A DNA stretch of 64,000 bases. Origin: Terribacillus aidingensis. Lineage in GTDB: Bacteria; Bacillota; Bacilli; Bacillales; Amphibacillaceae. Under the pieces are notes generated by a model. That model was given only the letters and a program-made list of their open reading frames with translations, ran no database searches and was not told where the DNA came from. Positions within the stretch are counted from its first letter, which is position 1; the number at the start of each line of letters is the position of its first letter. The translations under genes were made by a program, and so were the position numbers. This document shows, in pieces, positions 1 through 8,176 of this stretch. Location: positions 248,001 to 312,000 of the forward strand of contig NZ_OBEK01000001.1 in assembly GCF_900215625.1 (NCBI RefSeq), in the 5' to 3' direction.

Positions 1-434
1 ATGTGCGGCAATTATTAGGCCAAGGCAAAATGAATGATTATTTTGATCTGGATTTGTATTACGGCCCGCTGAAAGTATCAGTAAAATCCAGTTACTTCCG
101 TTTGAAAGAAAGACCAAGCTTTGTTGTTTATGGCAAAAAGGGAAGCTTTGTGAAAGAAACAAAAGATCGTCAGGAAGAGCACTTGAAGTTATTTTATATG
201 CCGGATAATAAAGACTTTGGTATCGATACAATACAGCATTACGGTGTGCTGACTTATGTAGATGAAGAAGGGACCGTTCATGAAGAAACAGTGAAATCGG
301 TCGATGGTGATTATGGACGCGTGTATGATGATTTGTATGAAGCGATTATAAATGGGAAAGAGAAGACCATCACGGATGAGCAGACCGTGCTGCAGATGGA
401 GATGTTGGAGACTGGGGTTAGAGACTTGAAATAA
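1..434 (+). CDS. Gfo/Idh/MocA family oxidoreductase, C-terminal part
   Basis: Only the last 143 or so residues lie in the window; the reading frame is open at the left edge, so the true start is outside. What remains resembles the C-terminal beta-sheet domain of NAD(P)-dependent sugar or inositol dehydrogenases of the Gfo/Idh/MocA family, with the YdgJ-like pattern of a short-chain strand followed by FVVYGKKGSFVK and a terminal helix that often carries the last substrate contacts (VYDDLYEAIINGKE). The N-terminal Rossmann NAD-binding half cannot be seen. It converges with dbpA on a shared hairpin terminator. Substrate cannot be told from this fragment; family assignment is fairly secure, subfamily is inference. 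Confidence 0.7.
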   Translation, partial: VRQLLGQGKMNDYFDLDLYYGPLKVSVKSSYFRLKERPSFVVYGKKGSFVKETKDRQEEHLKLFYMPDNKDFGIDTIQHYGVLTYVDEEGTVHEETVKSVDGDYGRVYDDLYEAIINGKEKTITDEQTVLQMEMLETGVRDLK

Positions 435-469
435 AGGTGATAATCCTAAGTTGCATTCTGATTAAAAAA

Positions 470-500
470 GAATCCTCCTCATTTTTAGTGAGGGGGATTC
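470..500. terminator. Bidirectional terminator between oxidoreductase and dbpA
   Basis: The arms GAATCCTCCTCA and TGAGGGGGATTC pair over 12 bp (one G-U) around a 6-base loop. An A-run on the left gives a T-run for the minus strand, so it best serves dbpA. Confidence 0.75.
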
Positions 501-509
501 TAGTGTTTC

Positions 510-1955
510 CTATTTAATTGCCTTGCTAACTCTTAATTTCTTTCCTTTAATCGTTGTATTCTCCATCGCTTGTAAAACGATAGAGCCTTTTCCGTTTAGG
601 ATATCAACGTAAGACATCATATCCTGGATGTTGATAATGCCGATATCTTCAGCTGTGACGCCAGGGATTTTTGCGATTGTCCCCACAAAGTCAACAGCGC
701 GGATTTTTTTCTTTTTACCGCCGTTGAAATGCAGCTTCATAATATCTTGATTGATTCGGGCTGTTTTATTATTTTTTACAATGCGCTTACTGCTCAGTTT
801 TTCTTCAAATGCAGCTTTTGCGCCAGCTACTTCAGCTTGGCTCGGAGCTTCTTCGGCAGGGATGTCAAAGCCGATATATCTTTCGATTGCTTTCAGGAAC
901 TTCCCTTCATAAGGCGTCGAGAATGTGATGGCTTGTCCTTTGTTACCAGCACGGCCCGTTCTACCCGTACGGTGCACGTAGCTTTCTTTTTCCATTGGCA
1001 CATCATAGTTGATCACAAGGTTTACGTTATCAATATCAATACCTCTGGCAGCGACATCAGTCGCCACAAGATAGCGGAATTTGCCCATTTTGAAGCCTTC
1101 CATAACAGCAAATCGTTCATCTTGCTCTAGTCCGCCATGCAGCCGTTCAACAGGATAGCCTGCTTCATCTAGTTCGCTATACACCGTATCGACGTTTTCT
1201 TTCGTGCGGCAGAAAATCATGCAGCTGTCTGGATTCTCTACAACCGTAACATCTTTTAGCAGTGAGATTTTGCCTTCGTCTTTCACTTCTATTAAAGCAT
1301 GTTCAATCGTATCAGCTGTTACTCCGGTAGACTCGATTTCAACGTGAGCAGGATCCTTCATATATTTATGGCAAAGGTTTTCAACATCCTTTGGCAAAGT
1401 AGCAGAAAAGACCATCGTCACACGGTCAGCAGGCAACGCTTTAATGATTGCCTCCACTTCATCAATAAAACCTCTATTAAGCATTTCATCGGCTTCATCG
1501 ATAACAAGATATTTGATTTGATCCAAATCAAGTGTTTCGCGGTCGATATGGTCCATAACACGTCCAGGTGTACCCACAACCACATGCGTTTGCTGCTTTA
1601 ATTCATCTTTTTGTTTCTTAAACGGCTCTTTTCCGTAAACAGCAACAGCTTTAATACGTTTGAATCTGCCGATATTCTTTATATCTTCCTGGACTTGAAC
1701 CGCTAGCTCCCGCGTTGGCGTAAGGATCAGAGCCTGTGGTTTCTTCTCTTCCCACACAATCATATCGTTCACAGGAATACCAAAAGAAGCCGTCTTGCCG
1801 CTGCCGGTTTGTGCTTTTACAACAAGATCTTGCTTCTCCATTGCTAGTGGTATTACTTTGCTTTGCACTTCTGTTGGCGTTTCGTATCGCAGCACATCGA
1901 GTGCTTTTTTAATTTCGTCGCTTACCTGATAATCCGCAAAACTTATTTTAGTCAT
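510..1955 (-). CDS. dbpA: ATP-dependent RNA helicase DbpA (DEAD-box)
   Basis: 481-residue DEAD-box helicase acting on RNA, by family knowledge on 23S rRNA hairpin 92 during 50S ribosome assembly. Visible motifs in order: Walker A AQTGSGKT (about residue 49), PTRELA, TPGR, DEAD (VIDEADEML), [13 protein letters not shown] and [10 protein letters not shown]. After the two RecA domains the last 75 residues form the basic DbpA RNA-binding domain ([20 protein letters not shown]), which separates DbpA/YxiN from CshA/CshB. Length matches the B. subtilis protein (about 480 aa). ATG is preceded by GAGGT at good spacing. It appears monocistronic. Confidence 0.93.
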   Translation of the reverse strand: MTKISFADYQVSDEIKKALDVLRYETPTEVQSKVIPLAMEKQDLVVKAQTGSGKTASFGIPVNDMIVWEEKKPQALILTPTRELAVQVQEDIKNIGRFKRIKAVAVYGKEPFKKQKDELKQQTHVVVGTPGRVMDHIDRETLDLDQIKYLVIDEADEMLNRGFIDEVEAIIKALPADRVTMVFSATLPKDVENLCHKYMKDPAHVEIESTGVTADTIEHALIEVKDEGKISLLKDVTVVENPDSCMIFCRTKENVDTVYSELDEAGYPVERLHGGLEQDERFAVMEGFKMGKFRYLVATDVAARGIDIDNVNLVINYDVPMEKESYVHRTGRTGRAGNKGQAITFSTPYEGKFLKAIERYIGFDIPAEEAPSQAEVAGAKAAFEEKLSSKRIVKNNKTARINQDIMKLHFNGGKKKKIRAVDFVGTIAKIPGVTAEDIGIINIQDMMSYVDILNGKGSIVLQAMENTTIKGKKLRVSKAIK

Positions 1956-2211
1956 TTTGTACCTCGTTTTTTTGTTTTTTCATCATATGGATAGAATTCT
2001 CACCGAGAAAGATTATATGCATTATCTGAATTAGGTTTATTATACTTGAAAAGTACGGTATAAAACGTTCTTTATTTAAATATCACAGATAGATGGTTTC
2101 TTAACCTACATAAGAAATGCGGTATTAATAATGTTAATCGACTGCTTGAAAGGTGCTCATATTGACCGAACCGCCGAATTAGTATATGGTAATTTGTGGA
2201 TAGATAAAATA

Positions 2212-2300
2212 TATTTGGCAAACCTATTGAAAAATAGGGACGCAAAGCTACGAGTCTAAGGTAAAGTAATTTGCTATGATTGTCGGGTTGCGCATAGGAC
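2212..2300 (+). promoter_or_regulatory. Cyclic-di-GMP-I (GEMM-I) riboswitch aptamer
   Basis: The order GGCAAACC, CCTATT-GAAA-AATAGG hairpin with a GNRA-type tetraloop, GGGACGCAAAGC, CTAAGGTAAAG and GTCGGGTTGC matches the GEMM-I consensus closely (conserved GGCAAACC, GACGCAAAGC and the second hairpin with its tetraloop receptor). It lies about 190 bases before the pectate lyase start and is followed by an intrinsic terminator, so transcription attenuation by c-di-GMP is likely. Motif seen; direction of control (on or off) not determined. A TTGACC hexamer at 2162-2167 could be the -35 of its promoter, with a weak -10 near 2185. Confidence 0.88.
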
Positions 2301-2344
2301 TGAAGTTATTTTAAGCAAATAGCTAAGGTTATTTTGTTATGCCG

Positions 2345-2375
2345 CCTAATGACAATAGCTCATTAGGTCTTTTTT
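2345..2375 (+). terminator. Riboswitch-associated intrinsic terminator
   Basis: CCTAATGA and TCATTAGG form an 8-bp stem followed by TCTTTTTT. It sits between the c-di-GMP aptamer and the pectate lyase and is probably the expression platform. Confidence 0.85.
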
Positions 2376-2486
2376 ATATTTCAGGGCATATTCCAACGTG
2401 CAAGGAGGTGGAGAATCGTCTGTGTCTCTGCGCATAGTCACTGATAGCAAGCTTACGGTTTTGAACTACTAAAAGGAGGAAATTCG

Positions 2487-4565
2487 ATGAAAAGAACAGT
2501 AACAAAAGTGTTTAGTCACATTGTATTATTTTCTAGTATTCTATTTTTAGTAATGGGCGGATTCCTAAATCAGCCAGTTCATGCGGCTGGTTTTTCTATA
2601 TCCAATAGCGGAGCCGGATTTGAAAGCGCATATATAGAGTGGTCTCCTGTCAATCATGCAGAGCGGTACAATGTGTATGTGAAACCTTCAAATGCTCCGG
2701 ATTCGCAATATGAACAAATTGATAGCGAACTGATTCGGGAATATAAATCATTTTGGAGAGCTGACGCGTTAGGTCTTGCTGCTGGTAATTATGTTATGAA
2801 AATAGATGCATTACTAGCAAATGGATCTAAGGTAAGTACTGTTTCCAAAACACTTTCAGTAAAGGAACATGATCGATCTGGATTTGCTTTTGCTAAGGAT
2901 TCACCATACGGTACAGGCTCAGGTGCTTATAATGAGGATGGAACATTGAAGGGTGAAGCTCAAGTTATTTACGTAACCTCGGAGACTGCCAGAACTGTCA
3001 GGCATGATGTAATCGTCAATGGCTCTGGTGATACAGAGACTGGTGTTGGCATAGGAGAAATCATGTCATTAAGGAAAAAAGGATATGATAAGACACCACT
3101 TGCAATTCGATTTATTGGAAAGATTACGGATGAAGATATGGAAGGGCAACTGAATAGTAATGGTTATCTGGAAGTGAAGGGTAAATCCAGTTATTCTGAA
3201 TCCAATATAACATTAGAAGGTATTGGAGAAGATACTTATGCCTACGGGTGGGGAATACTGGTAAGGTATAGCGGTAATGTGGAAATTAGAAACTTAGGTG
3301 TAGCTTTATTCCCTGACGATGCTATTTCACTTGATACAGCTAATGTGAATGTTTGGGTTCATAATAATGATCTTTTTTATGGTACTGCAGGTTCAGATTC
3401 TGACCAAGCAAAAGGCGATGGTTCAACAGATTTAAAAAAAGGAACTACGTACATTACTTTATCTTATAATCATTACTGGGATTCAGGGAAATCTTCGTTA
3501 AGCGGATTAAGTGAATCAGAAGAGTACTTCGTAACCTATCATCACAATTGGTTTGATCATTCTGACTCACGCCATCCACGTGTAAGAGTTGGATCAGTGC
3601 ATGTATATAATAACTATTTTGATGGAATCTCAAAGTATGGTGTCGGTGTGACAACAGGCAGTTCAGCGTTCGTAGAATCCAATTACTTTAGACATGCGAA
3701 AAATCCTATGATGAGTTCGTTACAAGGAACTGACAGTTTAGGGAGCGGAACGTTTTCGGATGAAGACGGAGGGATGATTAAAGCGCACAATAATAGGATT
3801 ACGGATGCTGCAAGTCTGATTTATGCTAATTCAAATGCTGGAACAGATCCAGCTAATAAGAAATCCTTTGATGCATACCTAGCTGCGTCAAGAGACGAAA
3901 CAGTACCAAGTACGTACAAAACATTAGTCGGTGGAACAACTTATAATAACTTTGACACGAAGAAAGACATCGGTGTAAACGTCACTGATATTGATGAATT
4001 AAATAATGTTGAGAAGTTTGTTACATCAGGAGCTGGACGTCTTAACAGCGGAGATTTCACATGGGAATTTAATGACGCAGTTGATGATCATTCATATAAG
4101 CTCAACACAGAACTTATGGAAAAAATCAAAAACTACAAAACAAACCTAGTCTCTGTAGGGGGCAACTCAATAGAAGTGCCAACAGAATCAGAGCCTGATC
4201 CGGAACCGAATCCAACGGAGCCTGCAACAGGAGAGAAGGTTCATAATTTTACTGCAGATGGGAAGGCAAGCGAGTTCTTTACTATCGAAGGAAATCTATC
4301 AAACAGTAAAGGAACTATCCACTACAAAGGATTAACTCTAACGGATTGTTTGAAAATAGAGAGTGCTACTAGAATTGGGTTTACTACTACAGAAACTTCC
4401 ACACTAACACTCGTGTTTAATACAGAGGATGGAAAAGGTATTAATATCGACGGAGCAAGTTATCCAATTACTAATGGCACTGTTACAGTCACACTTGACC
4501 CTGGAACACATCTTATTACCAAAGATGACGTGGCAAATCTGTTTTATGTCGAACTGAATAATTAG
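2487..4565 (+). CDS. Secreted pectate lyase, polysaccharide lyase family 1, multidomain
   Basis: 692 residues. The N-terminal signal peptide (MKRTVTKVF, a hydrophobic core, then cleavage near VHAAG, residue 34) sends it out of the cell. Residues about 35-125 look like a fibronectin-III-type module. Residues about 130-510 are a PL1/Amb_all beta-helix: DDAISLD and DGSTDLKKGTTYITLSYN carry the calcium-binding aspartates, and HNWFDHSDSRHPRVRVG holds the catalytic arginine. A proline/glutamate linker (EPDPEPNPTEP) precedes a roughly 100-residue C-terminal beta-rich domain, probably carbohydrate-binding. It should cleave polygalacturonate by beta-elimination. AAAAGGAGG precedes the ATG. A c-di-GMP riboswitch and terminator lie upstream; transcription ends at the hairpin after the gene. 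Confidence 0.92.
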   Translation: MKRTVTKVFSHIVLFSSILFLVMGGFLNQPVHAAGFSISNSGAGFESAYIEWSPVNHAERYNVYVKPSNAPDSQYEQIDSELIREYKSFWRADALGLAAGNYVMKIDALLANGSKVSTVSKTLSVKEHDRSGFAFAKDSPYGTGSGAYNEDGTLKGEAQVIYVTSETARTVRHDVIVNGSGDTETGVGIGEIMSLRKKGYDKTPLAIRFIGKITDEDMEGQLNSNGYLEVKGKSSYSESNITLEGIGEDTYAYGWGILVRYSGNVEIRNLGVALFPDDAISLDTANVNVWVHNNDLFYGTAGSDSDQAKGDGSTDLKKGTTYITLSYNHYWDSGKSSLSGLSESEEYFVTYHHNWFDHSDSRHPRVRVGSVHVYNNYFDGISKYGVGVTTGSSAFVESNYFRHAKNPMMSSLQGTDSLGSGTFSDEDGGMIKAHNNRITDAASLIYANSNAGTDPANKKSFDAYLAASRDETVPSTYKTLVGGTTYNNFDTKKDIGVNVTDIDELNNVEKFVTSGAGRLNSGDFTWEFNDAVDDHSYKLNTELMEKIKNYKTNLVSVGGNSIEVPTESEPDPEPNPTEPATGEKVHNFTADGKASEFFTIEGNLSNSKGTIHYKGLTLTDCLKIESATRIGFTTTETSTLTLVFNTEDGKGINIDGASYPITNGTVTVTLDPGTHLITKDDVANLFYVELNN

Positions 4566-4647
4566 TGTGATATCCGTTTGCTGTATTTCTTATAGGTGAT
4601 TGTGCAAGCTGCATCATACAGGAATGTGAATAAACCATAATAAAAAA

Positions 4648-4688
4648 ACATTGAAATAGGGGAGTGCCTCAATTTCAATGTTTTTTTA
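4648..4688. terminator. Bidirectional terminator after pectate lyase
   Basis: ACATTGAAAT and ATTTCAATGT form a 10-bp perfect stem flanked by an A-run on the left and a T-run on the right, so it can end both the lyase transcript and the nik-like operon. Confidence 0.85.
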
Positions 4689-4702
4689 TATAGAAAACCC
4701 TG

Positions 4703-5515
4703 TTAGCCATCATTTCTTCTAATAGTACGGAAGCGAGGGTGTTCAGCGAGTATAGATTCTCGTAATCTTTGTACGGCTGGGTGTTTGGAAGAGAAGAACT
4801 CGTCTTTTGACTCATATTGTTCGATGAGTTCTCCTTTTTCCAGTACGCCTATGCTGTCTGAGATAGAAAAGGCTGATTTTATGTCGTGAGTGATAAACAA
4901 ATAGGATAAAGAGAAGTCTCTCTTTAGTTGGTTGAGCAATTGCAGGATAAGACTTTGTGTGACCATGTCTAAGCTGCTTACTGATTCGTCCAGGACGATT
5001 AGCTTTGGTTTTACGGCGATGGCTCGTGCAATGTTGATGCGCTGGAGCTGCCCGCCGCTAAATTGGTATGGATATTTTTTTAAATCCTGCTCGCTTAGGC
5101 CGACTCTTTCTAATAACTCAATTACGGTATTCCTTTTTTCACTCACGGACAGCTTTTCGTAGTTTTCCAGAGGCTCGCTGATAATTGCTTCCGCTGTCAT
5201 GCGTGGGTTGACGGCAGAGTAAGAATCTTGAAACACAACCTGGAGCTCTCTGCGCATTTTTTGCCGTGTGTGCTTATCTGACCTGTACAGGTCGTTCCCC
5301 TGAAATAAGATCTGCCCTTGCTGCGGTCGCTGTATGCCGAGAATGGCTTTTCCTAACGTGCTTTTTCCTGCTCCGCTTGTACCTATTAAGCCTAAGCATG
5401 TACCTTCTTCAATAGAGAAGGAGATATCCTTCAATACTTTCACATCTTTCCGGCCTTTGAAGAGCTTTGTTGATGGATAACTCAGCTCGATGTGGTTTAC
5501 TTCTAATAAGCTCAA
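4703..5515 (-). CDS. nikE: Nickel/metallophore ABC transporter ATPase (NikE/CntF-like)
   Basis: 270-residue ABC ATPase and last gene of the five-gene operon. Motifs: Walker A GTSGAGKST (about residue 43), Q-loop VFQDSYSAVNPR, signature FSGGQLQR, Walker B LIVLDESVS, D-loop SSLD and switch histidine ITHD. It lacks the C-terminal cysteine-rich extension seen in the DppD/DppF ATPases further along this window (GCPFAPRC). That short form is typical of NikE/CntF rather than oligopeptide ATPases. It should pair with the neighbouring NikD-like ATPase to drive metal or metal-chelate uptake through the NikB/NikC-like permeases. Substrate is inferred from family and the Fur box. Confidence 0.8.
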   Translation of the reverse strand: MSLLEVNHIELSYPSTKLFKGRKDVKVLKDISFSIEEGTCLGLIGTSGAGKSTLGKAILGIQRPQQGQILFQGNDLYRSDKHTRQKMRRELQVVFQDSYSAVNPRMTAEAIISEPLENYEKLSVSEKRNTVIELLERVGLSEQDLKKYPYQFSGGQLQRINIARAIAVKPKLIVLDESVSSLDMVTQSLILQLLNQLKRDFSLSYLFITHDIKSAFSISDSIGVLEKGELIEQYESKDEFFSSKHPAVQRLRESILAEHPRFRTIRRNDG

Positions 5516-5538
5516 TGGTTTTCACTCCCAGGCTTTGT

Positions 5539-6369
5539 CTACATCATATAAGGGTAAGGCTGTTTTTTTGAATACAGGCTCGGCCTTGTCCGCAGCAGCT
5601 TTTTTGTGTATGCATGCTGTGGGTGATCGAATAATTGTAAAACGTTTGCGCTTTCTGTTATTTGACCATTTTGCATTACGATAACGTGGTCTGCCATTTC
5701 TGAAATAACACCAAGGTCGTGTGAAATAAGCAAAATAGAGGTGCCATATTTGGAACGGATATCCTCCAGTAAACGCAGCACAAGTAATTGACTATGAAGA
5801 TCAAGGGCTGTCGTGGGTTCATCAGCGATGATGACAGCAGGCTGCATACATGCTGCCATGGCGATCATTACCCGCTGAAGCATCCCGCCGCTTAACTGGA
5901 AGGGAAATCGTTTTAACAGCTTTGCTGGCTCTGGCAGGTTGATGCTCGCCATCATTTCGATGGCAAGCTCCTTCGCCTGTTTCTTAGAAAAAGAGGTATG
6001 AACTTGAATCGTTTCAATAAACTGGTGTCCAATCGTAAAAACTGGAGTGAAAGCATTCATCGGATTTTGCATGATAAAAGCAATATCCTTGCCTCTGATC
6101 ATCCGCATCTGTTTATCTTGCAGCCCAATTAGTTCTCTGTCGTGCAGGGTTACACTTCCTGATACACACATGTTCTGTCTGTTGAGCAATTGAAGGATGG
6201 CCATGCTTGTGGCGGTCTTACCGCATCCGCTTTCGCCGACAAGACCCAGGACCTCGCCTTTTTTTATTCCGAAGCTAATATCTTGGATAAGAGGAGAGGT
6301 TGCATTCTTGGTATTTATGTCCACTTGCAAATTACGTACATTTAAAATATAGCTGTTTTCTGCTGTCAT
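5539..6369 (-). CDS. nikD: Nickel/metallophore ABC transporter ATPase (NikD/CntD-like)
   Basis: 276-residue ABC ATPase. Walker A GESGCGKT, Q-loop region MQNPMNAFTPVFTIGHQ (a NikD-type sequence), signature LSGGMLQR, Walker B VIIADEPTTALD and switch LLISHD are all present, so it should be active. Like its partner it ends soon after the helical C-terminus and has no oligopeptide-type cysteine cluster. It lies 18 bases after the permease gene upstream and 23 bases before nikE, consistent with one transcript. Confidence is high for ABC ATPase of the peptide/nickel class and moderate for nickel or metallophore specificity. Confidence 0.8.
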   Translation of the reverse strand: MTAENSYILNVRNLQVDINTKNATSPLIQDISFGIKKGEVLGLVGESGCGKTATSMAILQLLNRQNMCVSGSVTLHDRELIGLQDKQMRMIRGKDIAFIMQNPMNAFTPVFTIGHQFIETIQVHTSFSKKQAKELAIEMMASINLPEPAKLLKRFPFQLSGGMLQRVMIAMAACMQPAVIIADEPTTALDLHSQLLVLRLLEDIRSKYGTSILLISHDLGVISEMADHVIVMQNGQITESANVLQLFDHPQHAYTKKLLRTRPSLYSKKQPYPYMM

Positions 6370-6387
6370 TCAAACCAACCCTTTTTA

Positions 6388-7218
6388 TTAACGGCGTTTA
6401 ATCCCAAAACGTTCGGACAGGGATTCACCTAATAAGTTAAAGACAATAACTACAACCATAATGCATATACCAGGGTACAGCATCAGTGCTGGATTTGTAC
6501 GAATATAGGATTTTCCTTCAAGAATCATAGCGCCCCATTCCGGTGTAGGCGGCTGAACACCTAAGCCTAAGAAGGACATAGACGATAGATTCATAATGGC
6601 CCAGCCCATTTCTAAGGTACCCATGACCGCTAGAGATGAAATCACATTTGGAGCTACATGCTTCTTGATTACTTTCCAAGAAGAAGACCCGCTGATTCGA
6701 GCTGCTGTAATGTATTGCTCTTCTTTCAAGCTTATTACCATACCACGTATGACTCTAGCGTAAAAGACCCACTGCACCAGTATCAGTCCTAAGACAACCT
6801 GTTTTAGCCCAGCTCCCCAGATACCGACAAATCCGATTACAAATAATAGGCTTGGTATCGCAATGAGGCCGTCACCGATACGCATCAATACGTAATCGAC
6901 CCAGCCGCCTAGATAGCCGGCTAAAACACCGACGACCAGACCGATGCCTAGGGCTGCCATGCATATTAACGCTGCGTATCCGAGCGATATCCTTGCCCCA
7001 TATAAAAGACGAGATAATATACATCGGCCCAAATGGTCTGTTCCGAATGGGTATGCTGCGGAAGGGGGCTGCAGTTTTTGAGCTAGATTGACCATGATTG
7101 GATCATTTGGAGCTAGCCACGGAGCAAGTATCGTCACTATACATATCGCTGCTAACAGAAGCGAACATAAAATAATTACTTTCCGGTTGTTTAGTTTCTT
7201 TTGAAGTGCTTTAATCAT
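6388..7218 (-). CDS. nikC: Nickel/metallophore ABC transporter permease (NikC/CntC-like)
   Basis: 276-residue inner-membrane permease of the DppC/NikC type. An N-terminal membrane helix is followed by the short extracytoplasmic stretch with FGTDHLGRCILSRLLYGARISL, a family hallmark, then five further helices. The EAA-type loop that docks the ATPases is visible (ITAARISGSSSWKVIKKHVAPN). The start overlaps the stop of the preceding permease gene (ATGA-like overlap at 7215-7218), so the two permeases are probably translationally coupled, as expected for subunits made in equal amounts. Confidence 0.82.
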   Translation of the reverse strand: MIKALQKKLNNRKVIILCSLLLAAICIVTILAPWLAPNDPIMVNLAQKLQPPSAAYPFGTDHLGRCILSRLLYGARISLGYAALICMAALGIGLVVGVLAGYLGGWVDYVLMRIGDGLIAIPSLLFVIGFVGIWGAGLKQVVLGLILVQWVFYARVIRGMVISLKEEQYITAARISGSSSWKVIKKHVAPNVISSLAVMGTLEMGWAIMNLSSMSFLGLGVQPPTPEWGAMILEGKSYIRTNPALMLYPGICIMVVVIVFNLLGESLSERFGIKRR

Positions 7219-8159
7219 GGAAGCTGCCTGCCTTTACGAGAAATACGCGGATCAATGTAAAGCTGGATCAAATCTACGATTAAGTTGCCTAAAAGAAAGG
7301 CACCTGCTGCTAGAAGTACATAGGCTTGAATGACCGGTACATCTCGGTTAAATATCGCGTCAATAAAAAAACGGCCGAGACCAGGCCAAGAGAAGACGGC
7401 TTCGACAATGATGGTGCCTGTCAGCAAGTGTCCTAGGTTCATCCCCAAACCGGTAATCATAGGAGAGATAGCAATGCGCAAGACATGCTTTCCCATAATA
7501 CTGTACTCTCGAATGCCTCTTGTCCTTGCGAAAAGGACATAAGTCTCCTGCAAGTTTTCCATGACACTTGTCCGAAGCAGACGTGTATACAAAGCGATTA
7601 ATGGAAAAGCCAGCGTAATTGAAGGTAAGACAAGGTGTTTCCAGGTACCTGTTCCTTCGACTGGGAAAAGATCCAATTTAACAGAAAAGAAAAAGATGAG
7701 CAGGTACCCCAGCCAAAAGGAGGGGATAGATGCGCCTATGAAAGAGAGAAATCGACTCGCATGGTCCATTACACCATTTCTCTTAATACCGGCTAAAAAT
7801 CCTAAAGGCACACTGACTATAATGGCAATAAGCAGACTGCACAGCGCCAATTGAATGGTTGCCGGCATTCGTGTGGCAATCTCATCCCAAACAGGTTTAT
7901 TTGTTACATAAGAAGTGCCAAAATCGAATTGGCTAATGTTTAGAACGGTATCGATATATTGAAGCAGGAAAGGCTGATCTAAGCCTAACTCCTGTCTCTT
8001 TTGTTCCAGTAATTGATCGGTTGCTTGTACATGTGCAGCAGTAAAGTACGCCTCAGCTGGGTCCACTGGCGATAGATGAATCATCCCAAATGTTATCAGT
8101 ATGGCTATGAGGTATATTGGTACAATGGTAATGATTCGCTTGATGATAAAAGTAACCAT
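7215..8159 (-). CDS. nikB: Nickel/metallophore ABC transporter permease (NikB/CntB-like)
   Basis: 314-residue DppB/NikB-type permease with about six membrane helices. Typical features are the N-terminal helix, the LGLDQPFLLQY segment, the EAA loop (VLFARTRGIREYSIMGKHVLR) and the C-terminal IVEAVFSWPGLGRFF...RDVPVIQ block. It follows the binding-protein gene by 17 bases. Subunit order (binding protein, two permeases, two ATPases) equals that of nikABCDE and the staphylococcal cntABCDF operon. Substrate class rests on neighbours rather than on this subunit. Confidence 0.82.
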   Translation of the reverse strand: MVTFIIKRIITIVPIYLIAILITFGMIHLSPVDPAEAYFTAAHVQATDQLLEQKRQELGLDQPFLLQYIDTVLNISQFDFGTSYVTNKPVWDEIATRMPATIQLALCSLLIAIIVSVPLGFLAGIKRNGVMDHASRFLSFIGASIPSFWLGYLLIFFFSVKLDLFPVEGTGTWKHLVLPSITLAFPLIALYTRLLRTSVMENLQETYVLFARTRGIREYSIMGKHVLRIAISPMITGLGMNLGHLLTGTIIVEAVFSWPGLGRFFIDAIFNRDVPVIQAYVLLAAGAFLLGNLIVDLIQLYIDPRISRKGRQLP

Positions 8160-8176
8160 AAGGGCCCCCCTGTTGC

